DNA of 64,000 bases from Pithys albifrons albifrons (Eukaryota; Chordata; Aves; Passeriformes; Thamnophilidae). Both the position numbers and the translations under genes were made by a program. Below are positions 37,101 through 50,926 of this stretch, piece by piece. Location of the stretch: assembly GCF_047495875.1 (NCBI RefSeq), contig NC_092462.1, forward strand, positions 33,364,523-33,428,522. The letters run 5' to 3'. The number at the start of each line of letters is the position of its first letter. Position 1 is the first letter of the stretch. The notes under the pieces are model-generated. The model was not told the origin of the DNA. It searched no databases and worked only from the letters and a program-made list of their open reading frames with translations.

Positions 37101-40100
37101 TCATTACCTTCCATGCTGCTATTTTTCCATTTCATGACTATAAAATCCTGCTTCATTTTAAGAGGGTTTGAAATTAAGGGGATGATTTTGGTCTAAAGCA
37201 TATAAAAATATAAATTTAGCAGAATTAGCTTCCCACAAAAGTAATCTCTTTGCCTTGAATAAGACTTTTTAATTGAATGACTACTATTTAGAATCAACAA
37301 GATGGATCAATTTAATTCTTTTTCGAGGAAAATGTGCTATTATCATGGAATGTTGCTGTGGTCACATAAAGAAAATATTTAGCAACTCCTTGTAAATACT
37401 GTTTTCATATTTACCAAGGGAAAAAGTGGGCTTAAGAAGGATCTGAAAACTAGAACTAAAGGTGTCTGCTGAAATAGAAGATGAAATATTTTTCATGGAG
37501 GTAAAATATGTACTAAGTTTCAATTAAATTTAATTTTAGTGAGAATTCATTAAAGTGGTTTCTTTTCTAATGTCAAAAGGGGTCAATGAACAGTATTTTC
37601 ACTATAGTTAATTGCTCTTCCATATAGATTTTCAAGCACTTTGATACAAGAGAATTCAGAATGAGGCCCTGCACTTAGCACATAAAAGGGCAGAGATCTC
37701 AGTCATCATTATCTTAATTCTTGTAAGTTAATTTGTCCTGTCTGTGCAGCACTTGGGCTGAAGCTAGTTGTAGGAGTCTCTAATTGAGCTTCCTCTTCCA
37801 ATATTGAACAGCTGCATTTTTAACTAAAAATTACTTTTCGTGTTTCTGAAGTAAAGAATGTTTGCTCACTTGCCATTCTCTGTGCCCATATATAAGATCT
37901 GTTTCTACAGTTTTTTTACTTGGTGAATGTTCTACCTCTGCCACATATGCTCAGCGGTAGGATGGATAGTGTTAATTTGGCTGAGGGCAGCTCCATCTTT
38001 CCTCTCCTCTTTGCCTCTTACCGGAGCCAGTGTGGCCTCCTTGGCAGCTCCAGTTCCCTCTCTGCAAGACTTCTTGCCACTACCATTTCATCAGAACTGA
38101 TTTTTAGTTCTGGTTCATGGACAAAAAGTGCATTGTGTTTTGGAATTGGTGTTAATTCATAGTTACTTAGTTTGGTAACCAGACTAGAAGTGTACGGATA
38201 GCTACTATTGATGAATATTTCTGATTACATTTGTTTTGAATCATGTGCTTTCAATGAATTCTCTATAGCTGCTTTGGACTTGCAGTACATGATAATGAGT
38301 ATCCATGCAGCTATAGGAACTTGCGTAATTTGTACTCAGGGCATTTATCATATAGATCTTTCTTTTCCTGTCTTGTAGTCTTTTGAGGTTACTCAGATCT
38401 GCTAGTGGTTCAGCTGCTGTTGTGTCAACATTCCTTAGATTTTTGTACTTTAAAACAACCAGTAAAGAATGTGTTATAATTACAGTAGCACTTTTGTGAT
38501 TTTACTTATGAATGAAACCAATCATAGTTTTGAACCCAGATGCTTTTTCCTCAGGAAAAAGGACTGAAAACAAAAGTGTATAAAACTTCATCTCCATTTT
38601 TATCACTGTGCAAATAAAATGTGATTCTATATGAATTTTCCTACAGGTCTGAGAATCCTGTTAAAGGATATAATATTAACCAAAATATGGTAACATTATT
38701 GTAATTGAGGCAGTGAAACAACATTTGAAAGTGGCAAAGATGAAAAGCCAATTAAGCTGCGTAACTTTTCAATTTTTCTCTGGCAACATCTGTGTATATT
38801 TGTGCCTGTGTATCTATGTGACTGTGCATACAGACAGATAATTGTGTGTGTGTGCGTGTGTACCAAATACCCTACAATTTTTTTTTCATTTTTCCCCCCT
38901 TTGTCTTATCCAGGACACTTTCAGATGAATTTTTCTATTTTCCCTCAGTTTCTTGTTTACTTATGCTGCAAATCTTTCAAAAAATGTAATTTTCCCCCTT
39001 TGTTTTTAATTACTGCTTGCAGTAGTAAACTTCACTGAAAACATAAAAGTGCCTTGAAATAATCCAAAAGAAAGAATAAATCAGAATAACTTTAGAATAG
39101 ATCTACATTTGTGTCAAAGTGGCTGCAAAAACATTTCTCAGGTAAGCAATAATTCTTTTGCTGTTAATTCTTTGTAGTCTATGTGCACACATTTGAACTC
39201 CATCAACTAAACCCCCTTTCATATATTGGCCATTTTAGTTAGAACTTATCATAGTTCTTTTTCTGGGTTTAAGTTGCCTTAGAAAGAACAAATGGCACCT
39301 AATCCAGAGGAAAATCCAGGAGAAAACCACCTACAAAATGAAAAAAAAAATCTAAGCAATTATTGGGTCATAAATGGTTTGCAGTAACTCACCAATTGTG
39401 AATAATTCATTTTTGTAATCAAACTTTTTTTTTTTGCTAGATAAAATAATCTAGGAAACAGAAATACCATCTGAATTTATTTTGCTTCTAAAATATAATA
39501 CACTGCTAACAAGATCAAGTAAAAGTTTGATAAACTAAGTGATTATGTTATCCGTATGAGAACACAGACAATGTGTCTCTGAGTGAAAGTCAAATTGCTG
39601 AGTACTGGAAATACAGCATTCAACTTTCTCATGAAAGTGAAAAATTGCAAACAGAAATTTTACATGACCTTGATAATTTTTCTATTAAGAGTGTGTAAAT
39701 AAGATTCAAGTCTAGGTAATGCTTGTTTGCTTTAGAAATGTATGGGTTTGCAATTAATATTATAAAAATGAAAGTCTTGTAACTTATCCTGATTGAAGGA
39801 ATTGCCTTCTAGACAATAGTTTGAAACCTGATTAAAAAAAAATAAATTCCACAAAGTCTGTTTAAAATGTTTTTGAACTGCAACTGCATTTCAAAAAGCT
39901 TAAAGAAACAAAATATTTTACTAAATCTGCAAAATACTACATTTCTGCTTCTGATTGTTATAGCAATTTATTATAGAAACAAAAAGCGAGTAAAGTTTTC
40001 ATTTGTTGTAATGAAACTTTATTATGAAAATGTTATATGTAAACCTGAAAATGTCTGAAGAGGAATTAGGACTGAAGCTTTTTTCCTACCTAAATGAGGT

Positions 40101-41627
40101 TACAGAGTCAGAGCAGACATTTTGACATTAAAAAAGTACTTAATGTTGGAGTTCAAAAAGTTCTTTGAGTCATAACACTGTATTTTAAAGACTATAGTCT
40201 GAGAAACTAATATAAAGAGTCACACCTGTAAGGCGGAAGGAAAAATTACTGAAAACATCAAAAGGACTCAAAATGAAGATGATGAAAGCATAGGGTAGCC
40301 ATGGTTTGTTTTTTTTTTTTTTTTTTATTAGTGGATGCTGCAGACCATATAAATTTGGCTGCATATTTAGTAAGTTGGACAGGAATAAAAAAGCCTTCCA
40401 TCTATATGTAGATGCTAAAACAATCTATTTTTCAATAAAATATTAAAATGATGAATTAATTGCCATGAGATATTAGCAAAACTATCATCTTACTATGGGA
40501 GAAGAGGTAAATACATATATTTGTGTGGTAAATTTAAGCACAGTCATACATGGTGAATAGAGTGGAAATAAATCCTTTTGATTCAAGACAGTAAGTCAAA
40601 TATTTTTGAAGAAATACTCTCTGAATAAGTTGTCATGTTCTTATTCATTATAACAAATCTCTTATCTTCTTTTGCTGTGTTCAGTACTGGCCACTGTTGG
40701 AGACAGAACACCGAATTAGAAAGGCAATGTGGCAAATCCTGTCTTAATATGCCCATTATACAGCTATTTTCCCCAAACACATTACTGTTGTTACATAGCA
40801 GCCAGTCTTGATTATCATCTAGAATATAGAAAAAGGAGAAAAAAGAATGATGTCCTTCGTATGATTCTACAAACAGTTTATAGCTATTGATTAGCTATAC
40901 AGGTTGCTTCTTCCAAGAAGAGTTAGGAAGAAATTGCATTAGTATTTTAGGTGATTTACTTGTGCTGATCCTCTTAAGGTCCATTACATACTAGAAAAAA
41001 TTCAACCTGATGAATTAGATTAAATTTCTGTAAATGTAATTAAATCCTGTCCTAGTTTTGTTCGTGTATCAGTAAACTAATTGCATTTAGTCAAACATTT
41101 GCTTTGAGTCTGGACAAAATTAATTTCCCTAGCTGTGAACCATAGGAAAGCAACACATAGTAAACTGCTCAAGCATTCAGATTATTGACTCAAAAAAGGC
41201 AGTTACAACAGAAATGTTCATATATTAGTAAAAGGAGTCATTAGAAGAATTACATTTAATATCAGGAAAAACTAATTTTTGGTTATACATAACAGTTAAG
41301 GAATAAAAGAATTCTTAGAAAAGGTTTATTTCATTCTGCCTCTTGGGGTTTGACTGAAGTGTTTTCTCCTCAAATTCCACAGTATGGTTGACAGGGGTGA
41401 GACTAAGCTAAGTCAGAATTTGACAGAACTAAAATGCCCCTCTGCCATCCTATGGGTGGAACAATTTAAGTGGAAGGAATCTGAGGCATCTGGGACAAGC
41501 ACCATTATCTATACAGCAGGAAGCTTTCAAATAGTTGTCATATGCACATGTGTTGAAGAAGGTCTTGACTTATAAAAGGGTTGCGATGGACAAGAACAAA
41601 TAAAAATATTTGGGACAGATTTTGAGG
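31136..41627. other. Long AT-rich stretch, no gene recognised
   Basis: About 10 kb with no recognised repeat or RNA gene. A more GC-rich block at 35660-35860 has a 43-codon plus-strand frame (ATG 35665, TAA 35794) right after a T-rich AG acceptor-like site; it is listed as a finding. A T-tract lies at 40307-40327. A (GT)n-like run near 38844-38860 is short. Confidence 0.45.
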
Positions 41628-41669
41628 GCAAACCTATTCAATTTTCAATAAGGGTTTGCATGAAGAACA
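41628..41669 (+). repeat. 42-bp hairpin sequence, copy 1
   Basis: Identical over 42 bases to 45124-45165. The first 32 bases form an imperfect hairpin: GCAAACC-TATT pairs with AATAAGGGTTTGC. There is no direct repeat at its flanks, so this looks like the source copy. Confidence 0.9.
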
Positions 41670-44600
41670 GGAGCAAGACATGTTTTTTTTACAGTCTCCT
41701 GCTCTATTACTCCTCTGAGCCAAGAACAGGTCCCATGAACAAGTCCAACACAGAGCTGAGCCTTGCGCTGTAGTTGCTGCCTAGGGACGCAAGTTCAGCC
41801 ATTGCTGGGTCTGTGGGTCCCAGCTCTGTACTAACAATATTCATTGGTATTTCTGTCTGGGACTGAGTGAGCTTGATAAAGGTGAAAGAATGCTCATTTC
41901 AGAAATATGATAAAGCCTCATGTCTGATTTCATGATTAGGACAATAAGAGTGAACCATTCTAGAGACATGTTAGTTACTGGTAGAGTGTCATAAAAAGTG
42001 ACTGAGAGCATCACTTTCTTCTGAGTGACCTATATTTGTGAAAGCCTGAACTCAGATACCTTCCCTCTTCATGAACTAAGTCTTAAGGTCCTGTGACAGC
42101 TGTTCTTCCAGCAACATTGTGAATGTCAGCCCTCTTCTCCATTGACTTGACTATCAGTGAGTGAGAAACTAAACAAATATTTCAAGGAAAGATTCAAAAA
42201 TTAATAATCCTGATATGATCTGAGGTGAATTTTTTGTAAACTATCATACCAAAAGAGTAATTTTTCATCCAACCAAATTTTAGTGCGGAGAATATCTGGC
42301 TAAGTTTCTGAACAAGAGGAACACTTATTCTCTCTGAGCCTCTGATCTGAGTCCTTTAAGATTTAATCATAATTTCCTATTACTTTGAATAAAAGGAGTA
42401 GAAATGAAAACGCTAGAGATGAATAGAAGATTCTTTTTCAAAATGCAAGTCCAACATTCTCACTCAATTTATCTTTAAACTTCTTTGCTAATAGTATCCT
42501 CAGGCTGGGTCTTTCACACTTGTTGTTGTATGTATGGGGGGTTTACTATTCACAGCACACAGCCAAGCATATAATCACAGAAAGACAGTCAACATCATCA
42601 CTTTTTCAGTTTTGTGCACATTTATTTGCACCAAATTGTAGACAGAGTAAAATATGGGAGGACACTTGTGTACTAAACTTGCATGTGTAATGTTTAAAGG
42701 AAACAGTATAAGCAAGGCTAACTGTGGAACAATGTCCAGGTTTGAACATCATATGAAACACTGGGAAGCCAGGTAAAGTTCTGGTTGATATGCAGAAATC
42801 ACTGTCAGATTCAACAGAATTGGAAAGGTAAAATGTATGTTTATCACAACATATTGTGTTTTGCCACCTCCTAACTGGATCATCGCACAAATACTGAAAG
42901 TCATTACTTGAAATGATATCTTAAAGCAAATGCTGGAATAAATTTTTACTTATGAAAGCTAAAATCTGTAATTGGTTATGAAGTACATTAAATCATACTT
43001 GTAGAATTTACATAAGGTTTAGAGTCTGCCAGTTTATCTGCATCTGTTCTGACTCCTTCATTTTTCAGCTGCATATGTTATGACATGTAAAGCAAACAGC
43101 TGATTCACACCTGAATGAAAAAATACATGTAAAATTAATATCCATAAAAGAAAAATTGCCTTTTTTTTAATGTGTGTCAATTTACATTGTTCACTGCTGT
43201 GTTTTCTAGAGGCAAGTGCAATTTTGTGTACTACAATATAAATTCATAAGAATAAATGGCTTTTTTGTTATCAGAATCTGACTATTCAGTTCAGCCTGTA
43301 AGTATATTAGATTTATTTTGGCTATATTGTTCTATTTTTCCCACCTCCATTTTTCTTCACCCAGAACTCTTGAGAAGTTGTTTCCTTATAGTTTTTTTTA
43401 ACTGGCTAAAGTTTTTAGAACAAGCTTGAAACTTGTGGTTGCAGTATTAATAGACTTAATCTGTAATAGCTAAAAATTAATTTTTTACCAATCTGGTGTG
43501 GATTAAAAGACTTATGAAAATCCAGCTCCTAGAATGAAAACCAGGATCCTTTACCAAGTTCAGTAATTTATATTGGTTTGGGGGGTGGAGGTATTGATTT
43601 TGATTTTGTTCATTTGGTTGGGGGTTTTTTTGGTTGTTTTTTTTTTGTTTTTTTTTGTTTGTTTGTTTGTTTAATAAAGCAGTGCTAATATGCCAACTAT
43701 GCTTGTTCAGAAGCAAGAAAAGCTTTCAGTAAGACTTGAAAAGATACAAAAAGATAGAAACCAAGCCAGAAAGGACAGAATACTGACAGGCAAATCAAAA
43801 CAGAACACTAATAGCCTGCAAACAGAATGTGTGAATGAGACAATAAGGTGAAAGACACAGCTGAAGCTGTAAGTACTGCAAATAGTCTGCTGAATTTAAT
43901 TTTGGATAAACTATACAGCATATATAAAATGGAAAAAATGATAGCTGAGAACAGGGTCATCTTAGAATCTGTTTAGTAAATTCTGAGACTGAGTAAGTCT
44001 AAATGAAAACAGATTTAAAATTATGTGGGAGGAATATAGGAAATGTTATGCAAAAACAATCCATCTCTCCATCTATCTAGTATGCTGCTTTTAGCAGTGA
44101 CTCTCAGTGCCATAACATGTTTTAAAAAAAGCTGGAAGAAGACATGTGGTAAGCAATTATAAAATCTGCCCTGAGGAAAAAGTTTCTTTCTGCAATCCAT
44201 CAGTTAGAGGTTTGTTTATGCCCTGAGGCATGAAGTTTAATATTCCCACCAAATGCTTTTGTTTTATAAGATTTATCTTTTTTCATTTAAATATTAATTT
44301 TAGTAATTTTTATTTTTAATCCTACTGACCCTCTGGACACCAAGAATATCTGCAACATATGGTTATTTATTTATGTGGCAGAAAATTATTTTATGACTTT
44401 AAAGGGCAGGTAAATAAGTGTGTGCTTCCAAAGACTTACTGAGGTCATCACTGACAAAACAGAAAGGTGAGAGGAACTAAAAAGACAAATGGTATTTAAG
44501 GGAACAAATGAGGTGAAATGAAGAGGAAATAGATAATATAGCAGCAGTTTCATCAGACAGTTGTCATTCATCTAGTCCTTGTGACTGCCACAAGTAAATG

Positions 44601-45115
44601 TGATAAACATTAACTATAAGTACTTGTTACTTATAATCTATTTAGATTGAATGAACCCAAACTTTCTAAGGGTCACTGAAGCTGATTTTATTAAAACAAA
44701 ACTCCCAAGCCTCACAGACTTAAATTATCCTTAGAATACCTGCAGCATTTATAGAAAAAGAAAAGAAGGCTTGCAGCTTCTATTTGGACAGACTAATTTC
44801 TTGCATTCATAAAGCTTGCTCAATGTATACATTGTAAATAAACAAGGTAAAAATATATTCATAGTTTTAGGAATATGTTTCCTCAAGCTGTTTCTTTAGA
44901 ATAAAAGGTTTGATCCTAAAAACACATGAGCAGCAAGACTGACTATTCACCTAAGTTAATTTATGCATTCAAATATTTGTAAACTGCAGTGGCATCTGCA
45001 ATAAAAAAACCCAAAAGCAATAAAGAGCCATTTATGAAGGGTTTATTTACTGTTTTAGAAAGCTATATGCAAGACAATTCATAACACACTACAGTCCAGC
45101 AAAGTATTAAAAATT
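41670..45115. other. AT-rich DNA, nothing recognised
   Basis: It holds a T/GTTT simple repeat at 43625-43673. The minus-strand open stretch 42606-42890 has no recognisable motif. Confidence 0.45.
43625..43673. repeat. T-rich and (GTTT)n simple repeat
   Basis: T runs broken by G, ending in four to five GTTT units. Confidence 0.85.
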
Positions 45116-45123
45116 AAATTAAT

Positions 45124-45165
45124 GCAAACCTATTCAATTTTCAATAAGGGTTTGCATGAAGAACA
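45124..45165 (+). mobile_element. 42-bp hairpin sequence, copy 2, with flanking direct repeats
   Basis: Exact match to 41628-41669. It is bracketed by AAATTAAT at 45116-45123 and again at 45165-45172 (the last A of the insert is shared, so the duplication is 7 or 8 bp). This has the form of an insertion with target-site duplication copied from a sequence like copy 1. No poly-A and no known mobile element end is present. Confidence 0.75.
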
Positions 45166-45172
45166 AATTAAT

Positions 45173-48100
45173 TAACAAAAAACCTTCTCAGTTTTTTAAA
45201 AATTAAAATATGCAATTGTTATGATTTGCTTTCAATATCTGAACTCTTAATAGGTACTTAATTTTTTGTAGTAGACAGAAAATGTTCATATTTTCTATTT
45301 TTAAAATTGAAAGTATGACTAAGAGACAAATAGAAGTATGTGTATAAAGAACAGGAACCTTCAGGTAAGTACCATACCCATATCATTATTCTGAAACACA
45401 TATTGGTTGCAGGAATCCCTCCCAGCCCAAATGTTTTGTGCATCTATAAAAAGCACAGTGAGAGAAAGAACAGATCAGAAGTGGATAGACTGATAGTAGG
45501 GAACAGTAACACAATGACAAATAAAAGTTTAGCTGTGGCATTTAACCACAGAACCGCAGTGAAGGTAATGAAAAGCTATCTTGCTTCTGGTGATGCTTAG
45601 GGAACAATTAGATAAAGATAACCTTCTGGAGTTCCTAAAGCCAAAAAGCTCTGCTGCTGATGTCAGTCTTTTAAAGTGCCTGTGTGACCTCCAAGCTAGT
45701 GACCTAAGAAGCAAAAATGCTATTTTACCTTCTGCCCACTGTTTGCAGCACTGCCCATCCCTGGCTGCTCAAAGAGAAAGTTCTTTATTCTCAATACCCC
45801 ACTCAAGAAATAAATAACTACTGCAGGAGATACTGAGAGGAAGAAGGGCTAACAAAGCAAGTAACTCTACATCCTTCCCTCCCAGCTCCCACCTCACGTA
45901 ATATTTCAAAGTCAGAGATATTTGCAATTCTCTTAGCAATTCTATCTTTTTTCCTATGCCAAAATCAGGAATGCAGACAGTGGCTGGTAAGAACTTGTAT
46001 TTTGGGATGTTGTGATGTCTGAAGGACTTTGCTTGCAAACTGATCCTTATTCCGTTTTTATTTACCCTGATACCAGATAGCACTACAGTGTGTATGATAT
46101 GGATTCTTTTGTTCATCTTCTATTTTTCTCTCTAATGGCTTGTGCAGACATTTCCTACTGATTACATGACAGCTGTAAGAACCTGCCATTTCCTTTATTT
46201 GTATAAAAATTCAAAGGACTTTGATAAGCAGATAATTTTCTATCCCTTTAATTGTAACATCCATTTAACTAGTTATATAGTTGATGTAAATAATAAGAAT
46301 CTAAGCCTTGTGATAGGTAGATTTACTGTTTTATCTCAACTTTTTATACAGCATTGGGTTTTATTTTATGAGGCAGATTTGTTAGAAAAGGTTTAGCTAC
46401 ATAAACAGTGAGAGTGAACAGGACACAGACTATATCCTGACAGAAGTACAGTGATGAGCTATTGCCTATTAACTGCAACTTGTATTTAAGCAAGTTCATT
46501 TCTAATCTTGAGATTTCTTTGGCACTTGTGTCTATTTATACCTTTAAGACCCACTTGCAATGAACCCGGTCCCCATAAACAGAGGGAGAGTACATTAATG
46601 CAGTATAGAACTATACAGGAGGAGGTTGGGACATTTTCTTACCCCATGTGCCAGCTTTTGTCATCCTGCAATATGCATTTCTCCTATTTGCCTGCATGTG
46701 ACAATCAGGTTTTCACACATATCGGAATTTCTTAATGCACCAGAATATATTTTTTTCCCCAGGTAAATTGCCTGCATTTTTATTCTGAATACAACTGAGT
46801 AAAATTTCAACCAAGCTTTCTTTGAAATGTCAGAGAAAGTTAAATAATTTGGGGGGCTTTGAAACACCTTTGTGCTTTCCACATTTTGTAGCCTCCTTAG
46901 CCCAGACTTGGGAACCAACCTCTTGCTGACTGGGTGTAACTCAGCCAGCCAATGTAATAATGCAGTGGTTTAGGGTTGAAGAGGTATGGCAGGTTGTAAA
47001 GGAATCAGGTATACTTACAGTGAAATTTCTTGTAAACCTTTAAAAATGTGCAGATTATTTACTTGGACAATGTGCACAAACAACATAGAAGGGATGACAA
47101 GAATATTTTGATGGTAATGCATGGATTTGCAGAACTACAGAAGTAAATGCAATCTCATTTTCCAGACAGGATGAATGGGATTTAGATTGAGAAAATGCAC
47201 AGGACCTGCTGTCTGTGCAGTAGGCAGTGTCGTGAGGTGATAAGGCAACATAACCTTTTTTTGCAAAATTATAACGCTTTGGTGTGTAGTTTACTTTCAT
47301 GTGTAAGAGCTCTTTTTAGTCTCTTGCCCCTCTAGTCTCTCTGGGTTCTTGTGAGGCATTGTTGCCTCTGTGATGAACATGTGGGCTTTCTCTTTAGCAT
47401 CAGTGAGGACAGCAATTGTATCAACTCTTGTGACAAAGACATTACTCTCAGCCCATCCATGTTACGTATAGCACTACTTACATAAAAAATACCACGCTTT
47501 TTCCTATATTTTCCCTAAAGAGAGAAATTACTGTCCCTCAGAATTTTGTGGATGCTCACATTCCCTCTGGTTTACACACTAACCTTGGATTGAGGCCATT
47601 ACTAGAACTCTAGCTGTATCACAAGAACCAGGGATTTTGTTTCCAAAACAACAGCCTGTTAACTCTCTAAACTGTGAATGCTCTTCGGGATTATTTTACT
47701 CACTAGTTTAATAAGAAGGGTGTTTCTGAGATTTATTAAAACAATTTCTAGTCAATTTTCAACAAATGCCAGAAGTTTTTAAATAGTCATAAATCTGTCT
47801 CAGAGTGGCATTAAAAAATGTGGCTTTCTAGCAGCAGGACTTGGCCTTCCTTGAAACACTACTTTAGATGATGTGAAAGAGGCATTACAATTGCAGGAAA
47901 AATGGAATTCTTCTCGGTTTTAAGACTGTGTCAATAGTAATATAATCCACAATATCTGTAAAGTGCTGTTTATGATGCTATGATCAGCTGCCACTTTGCA
48001 GAATACCATTAGAGAGCGATATTTACTTTAAGAAAATATTCTCAGGAAGCAGAGTCAGCTTCAAAATAAAATCAATGATAGCTCACTTTCTTTAGATGAG

Positions 48101-49043
48101 TCCAGTTTTGAGATGCAATTGTATTTGTTTTCACTGGTATTAGCTGTGGATGGGGAACATTCACTGTATGTGGCTCAGCCTTGGGACATCATACAATAAA
48201 ATATAGTGGGGCTGGAATGCATGAAAAAATTGGTACAATGTTTAAACAGATAATAACATTTGCAGATCTGTTGGGACTATGGTTTAGGTGCTGTATTTGT
48301 TTCTTCTATGTGGTAATTTTTGACCACTAGATGGGACTATGAAACTTCATGCAGTAGTATTAAAAACAGTATTTGAGAAGTTTTTTACTTGTGATTAATA
48401 TTTTTCATTCCTCCTGTCACTTCACTGCGAGAGCTTTGTCCCCAGCCTTTGCAAAGGGTGAAACCAGCAGAGCCTCTTGTAAACAAGGATCTGTGTAATG
48501 CTAGTGAGAACAAAAAGCCCAAACATTACTATCTATCCTAATAAAAGATCCAGCATGCATAAAAACAGTTTTACAGTTGTAGCAAATCAGCTTATCCTCT
48601 GTGGATTCTTACATTGTAATCATCCTTCTTGACTATGCACTACTATTACATGTTTCTTCTTCATCATCTTTTTCCTTGGTATGCAATTATCTTAGTTGTT
48701 AACAGCTGAGCCTGACTTTCTAAACTGTGCATTATACACATCCTTTCTAATCTTAGGCTCAGCCAGGGTTCTGTGATACTTTATTCAGATTAAGATGCTA
48801 TAAGAAGTAAAAGAAATGAAAACCAGTTATTCCTTTCCCAACTAATTCATTGCATTCATCTTTAGTTTTCCAGTGATTAGATTCACAGTGATCTGGAGGC
48901 TGTAGCAGTAAAGCACTTTCTACTTTGATGAACTCAGCAGGTTTTATTTCATTCTGAAACAATGTTTGGCAGATGGAAAACTGATCCTGGTTGGCTATTG
49001 TAATTGTAATGCTTCTTGTTCCTTCAAAATATTGTTGTAGGGG
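45173..49043. other. AT-rich DNA, nothing recognised
   Basis: 45340-45830 is open in parts on both strands and less AT-rich, but shows no motif I know and no tidy splice structure. Otherwise I see nothing supportable. Confidence 0.4.
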
Positions 49044-49114
49044 TTTTTTATTTTGTTTGTTCTCCATCTTAGAATAGTTTTTTTTCATTTTGTTAGTTCT
49101 CCATCTTAGAATAG
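49044..49114 (+). repeat. Tandem duplication of about 36 bp
   Basis: Two adjacent copies (49044-49077 and 49078-49114), each a T-rich start followed by TTCTCCATCTTAGAATAG. They differ by a few bases in the T-rich part. Confidence 0.9.
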
Positions 49115-50340
49115 TAATTGTACATGGTTCTTTTAATTTGATGTCTAAAGATGTTGACTTTAAGTAACATAGGCTAACACATTTAAATCCTCAGGCTATT
49201 TTAATCTGGAATGTTCAGGAAAGGTCTTGATCAGGTAGGGGTTGTTGCTGAATTTACTTTTGTTTCATGTTGCAAATGTGAATTTCAAACTCTGTGACTG
49301 ACTTTTAAAAAACTAAATAAAAAGAATCAAAGTGCAACTTTTTTTTTCCTGGACTGTTTGATAAGAGTATCTACAGAACACTTACAGCTTTAGGACCAAC
49401 TCTAATGAGACAGTGACTTTACTTACCCAGTTCTTTTGTGACAAATATTATCTAATTTACTAATGTATCCACAATGCATATCTAAACTATTTTTTGTTAT
49501 TTAAGCTCAAGCACTGAATGCCATGACATTTTTGGTTTATTGTTGCCCCCTGACAATTTGTACTCTGAAATTTCTGAAATACTAAGCCAAGGGATCAAAA
49601 CAGTATTTTTCCATTTTACCTAGGCAAAACAGAATAACAACTATATGATTAACGTGCTGAAATAACATCCAGCTGACATGCACATCCATTGTAGAACAGT
49701 GGTTCCTCATGGAAATTACTTGGTCCTCTGTGGTTACTCACATGCTCTCCATAAGACAGAGAGGTGAATTCCCATGTTCTAGTGAATGTTCTTTCTCTCT
49801 ACGGTCCAGAGATGTCTCAGAAATGCCTTACAGTTATTAATACAGATAGCCAGAAACAGAGGAGAGGCACAATGATCAGGTTGTCTTTTATCATTGCCAG
49901 GAGAGGTAAATGGTGTGTGCATTTCTGTATGAAATAGATATCTAGACAGATAGATACAAACATGCATTTTGTTTATTTAATGACAAATGAAGTGTGGTTG
50001 CAATATATTCATATACATATTTGAAACTAACTGTTTTAACCTTGGCTGATTCTTAAGTTTCATAGTGGGTGAGGAAATCTGTCTGGCAGGGTTCTTTGAT
50101 GTTTTTAAAAATCTACAGGTATGTTTGACTCAGGGCAACATAAGACTCATTGTGTGAATGAAGAAAAATATAGGTTGTTCAAGGATAAGTACAAGCAGAT
50201 AGATGTGTATAAATATATATGTGCATGGGTGTATGATTTCATAAGTGTATATTAAAGGCTACTTTTGCCACTGTCCCAGATGCATATAGAAAAGTTCCTG
50301 GTGTGTCAAATATACCTTGAAAAACTGACAGAAATCTTTC
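49115..50340. other. AT-rich DNA, nothing recognised
   Basis: I see no signal to support a gene or repeat here. Confidence 0.45.
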
Positions 50341-50368
50341 AGCACCTTTTCAGTAGCACCTTTTCAGT
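50341..50368 (+). repeat. 14-bp tandem pair
   Basis: AGCACCTTTTCAGT occurs twice in a row. A third, partial unit (AGCACATTTT) follows. Confidence 0.9.
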
Positions 50369-50739
50369 AGCACATTTTTATTGGTCAACTCTGCTTATCC
50401 TGCTTCATAATTGTCTTCAAGAGCTTGCTTTCCAACTGTACCTCATGTATTGGTATGCACCATGGAGAAGAAAGAATATACGACAGCTGCAATTTCCCAA
50501 GCAGAGGTGCCTGGCATTGCAATCTATTTCCCATTTTCTTATCACTGACTAATAAGGGGAGGAAGAAGGTCTTGTGTGTGTGCAAAGAGAAGACCACAGG
50601 ACAAGATTGTTTCATATCTGAACAGGGACTTCATCAGATCTACCTGAACTTCTATATCTAGGAAGTCAGATCTCAAGAGTATTCTTCATTTCTTCCCTGA
50701 AACAGGTATGTGAAAAAAAAACAAACCTAAAACACTTAC

Positions 50740-50841
50740 CCTTTTTAGAAAAATTTTGCAGTTCTTTTCTTTCACCAAGAGTGGTGATTTTTACAGTTTC
50801 CTCCACAGAGAAAGATAATGACTGCTGCTCCTGCTGTTTAC
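50740..50841 (-). CDS. Candidate 102-base internal coding exon, protein unknown
   Basis: On the minus strand GCATTCTACTTTAG precedes 102 bases ending AAAAAGG, then the donor GTAAGTGT. One frame is open throughout: 33 whole codons, entering with two bases and leaving one, so the exon is symmetric. The peptide is polar with a QQEQQ run, an acidic-hydrophobic EETVKITTL and a charged GERKEL, which reads like real protein more than most open stretches in this window. The phases join those of the candidate exons at 58277-58322 and 31082-31135. I do not recognise the protein, and no start, stop or transcript evidence is visible. Confidence 0.3.
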
Positions 50842-50906
50842 CTAAAGTAGAATGCGAGCATTGCCACTGATTTAGAAATGAGAGATGCTACTCATTTCTT
50901 ATCCTT

Positions 50907-50926
50907 TATATATATATATATATATT
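50907..50926. repeat. (TA)n microsatellite
   Basis: Ten TA units. Confidence 0.95.

Noticed and set aside
45340..46116. Overlapping open frames on both strands (78-115 codons)
   Set aside because: Neither strand shows a known motif or splice structure; simultaneous openness on both strands suggests composition effects.
48798..49088. 96-codon minus-strand frame with a plausible amino-acid mix
   Set aside because: It begins in the T-rich tandem duplication, has no good donor or polyadenylation signal after it, and matches nothing known.
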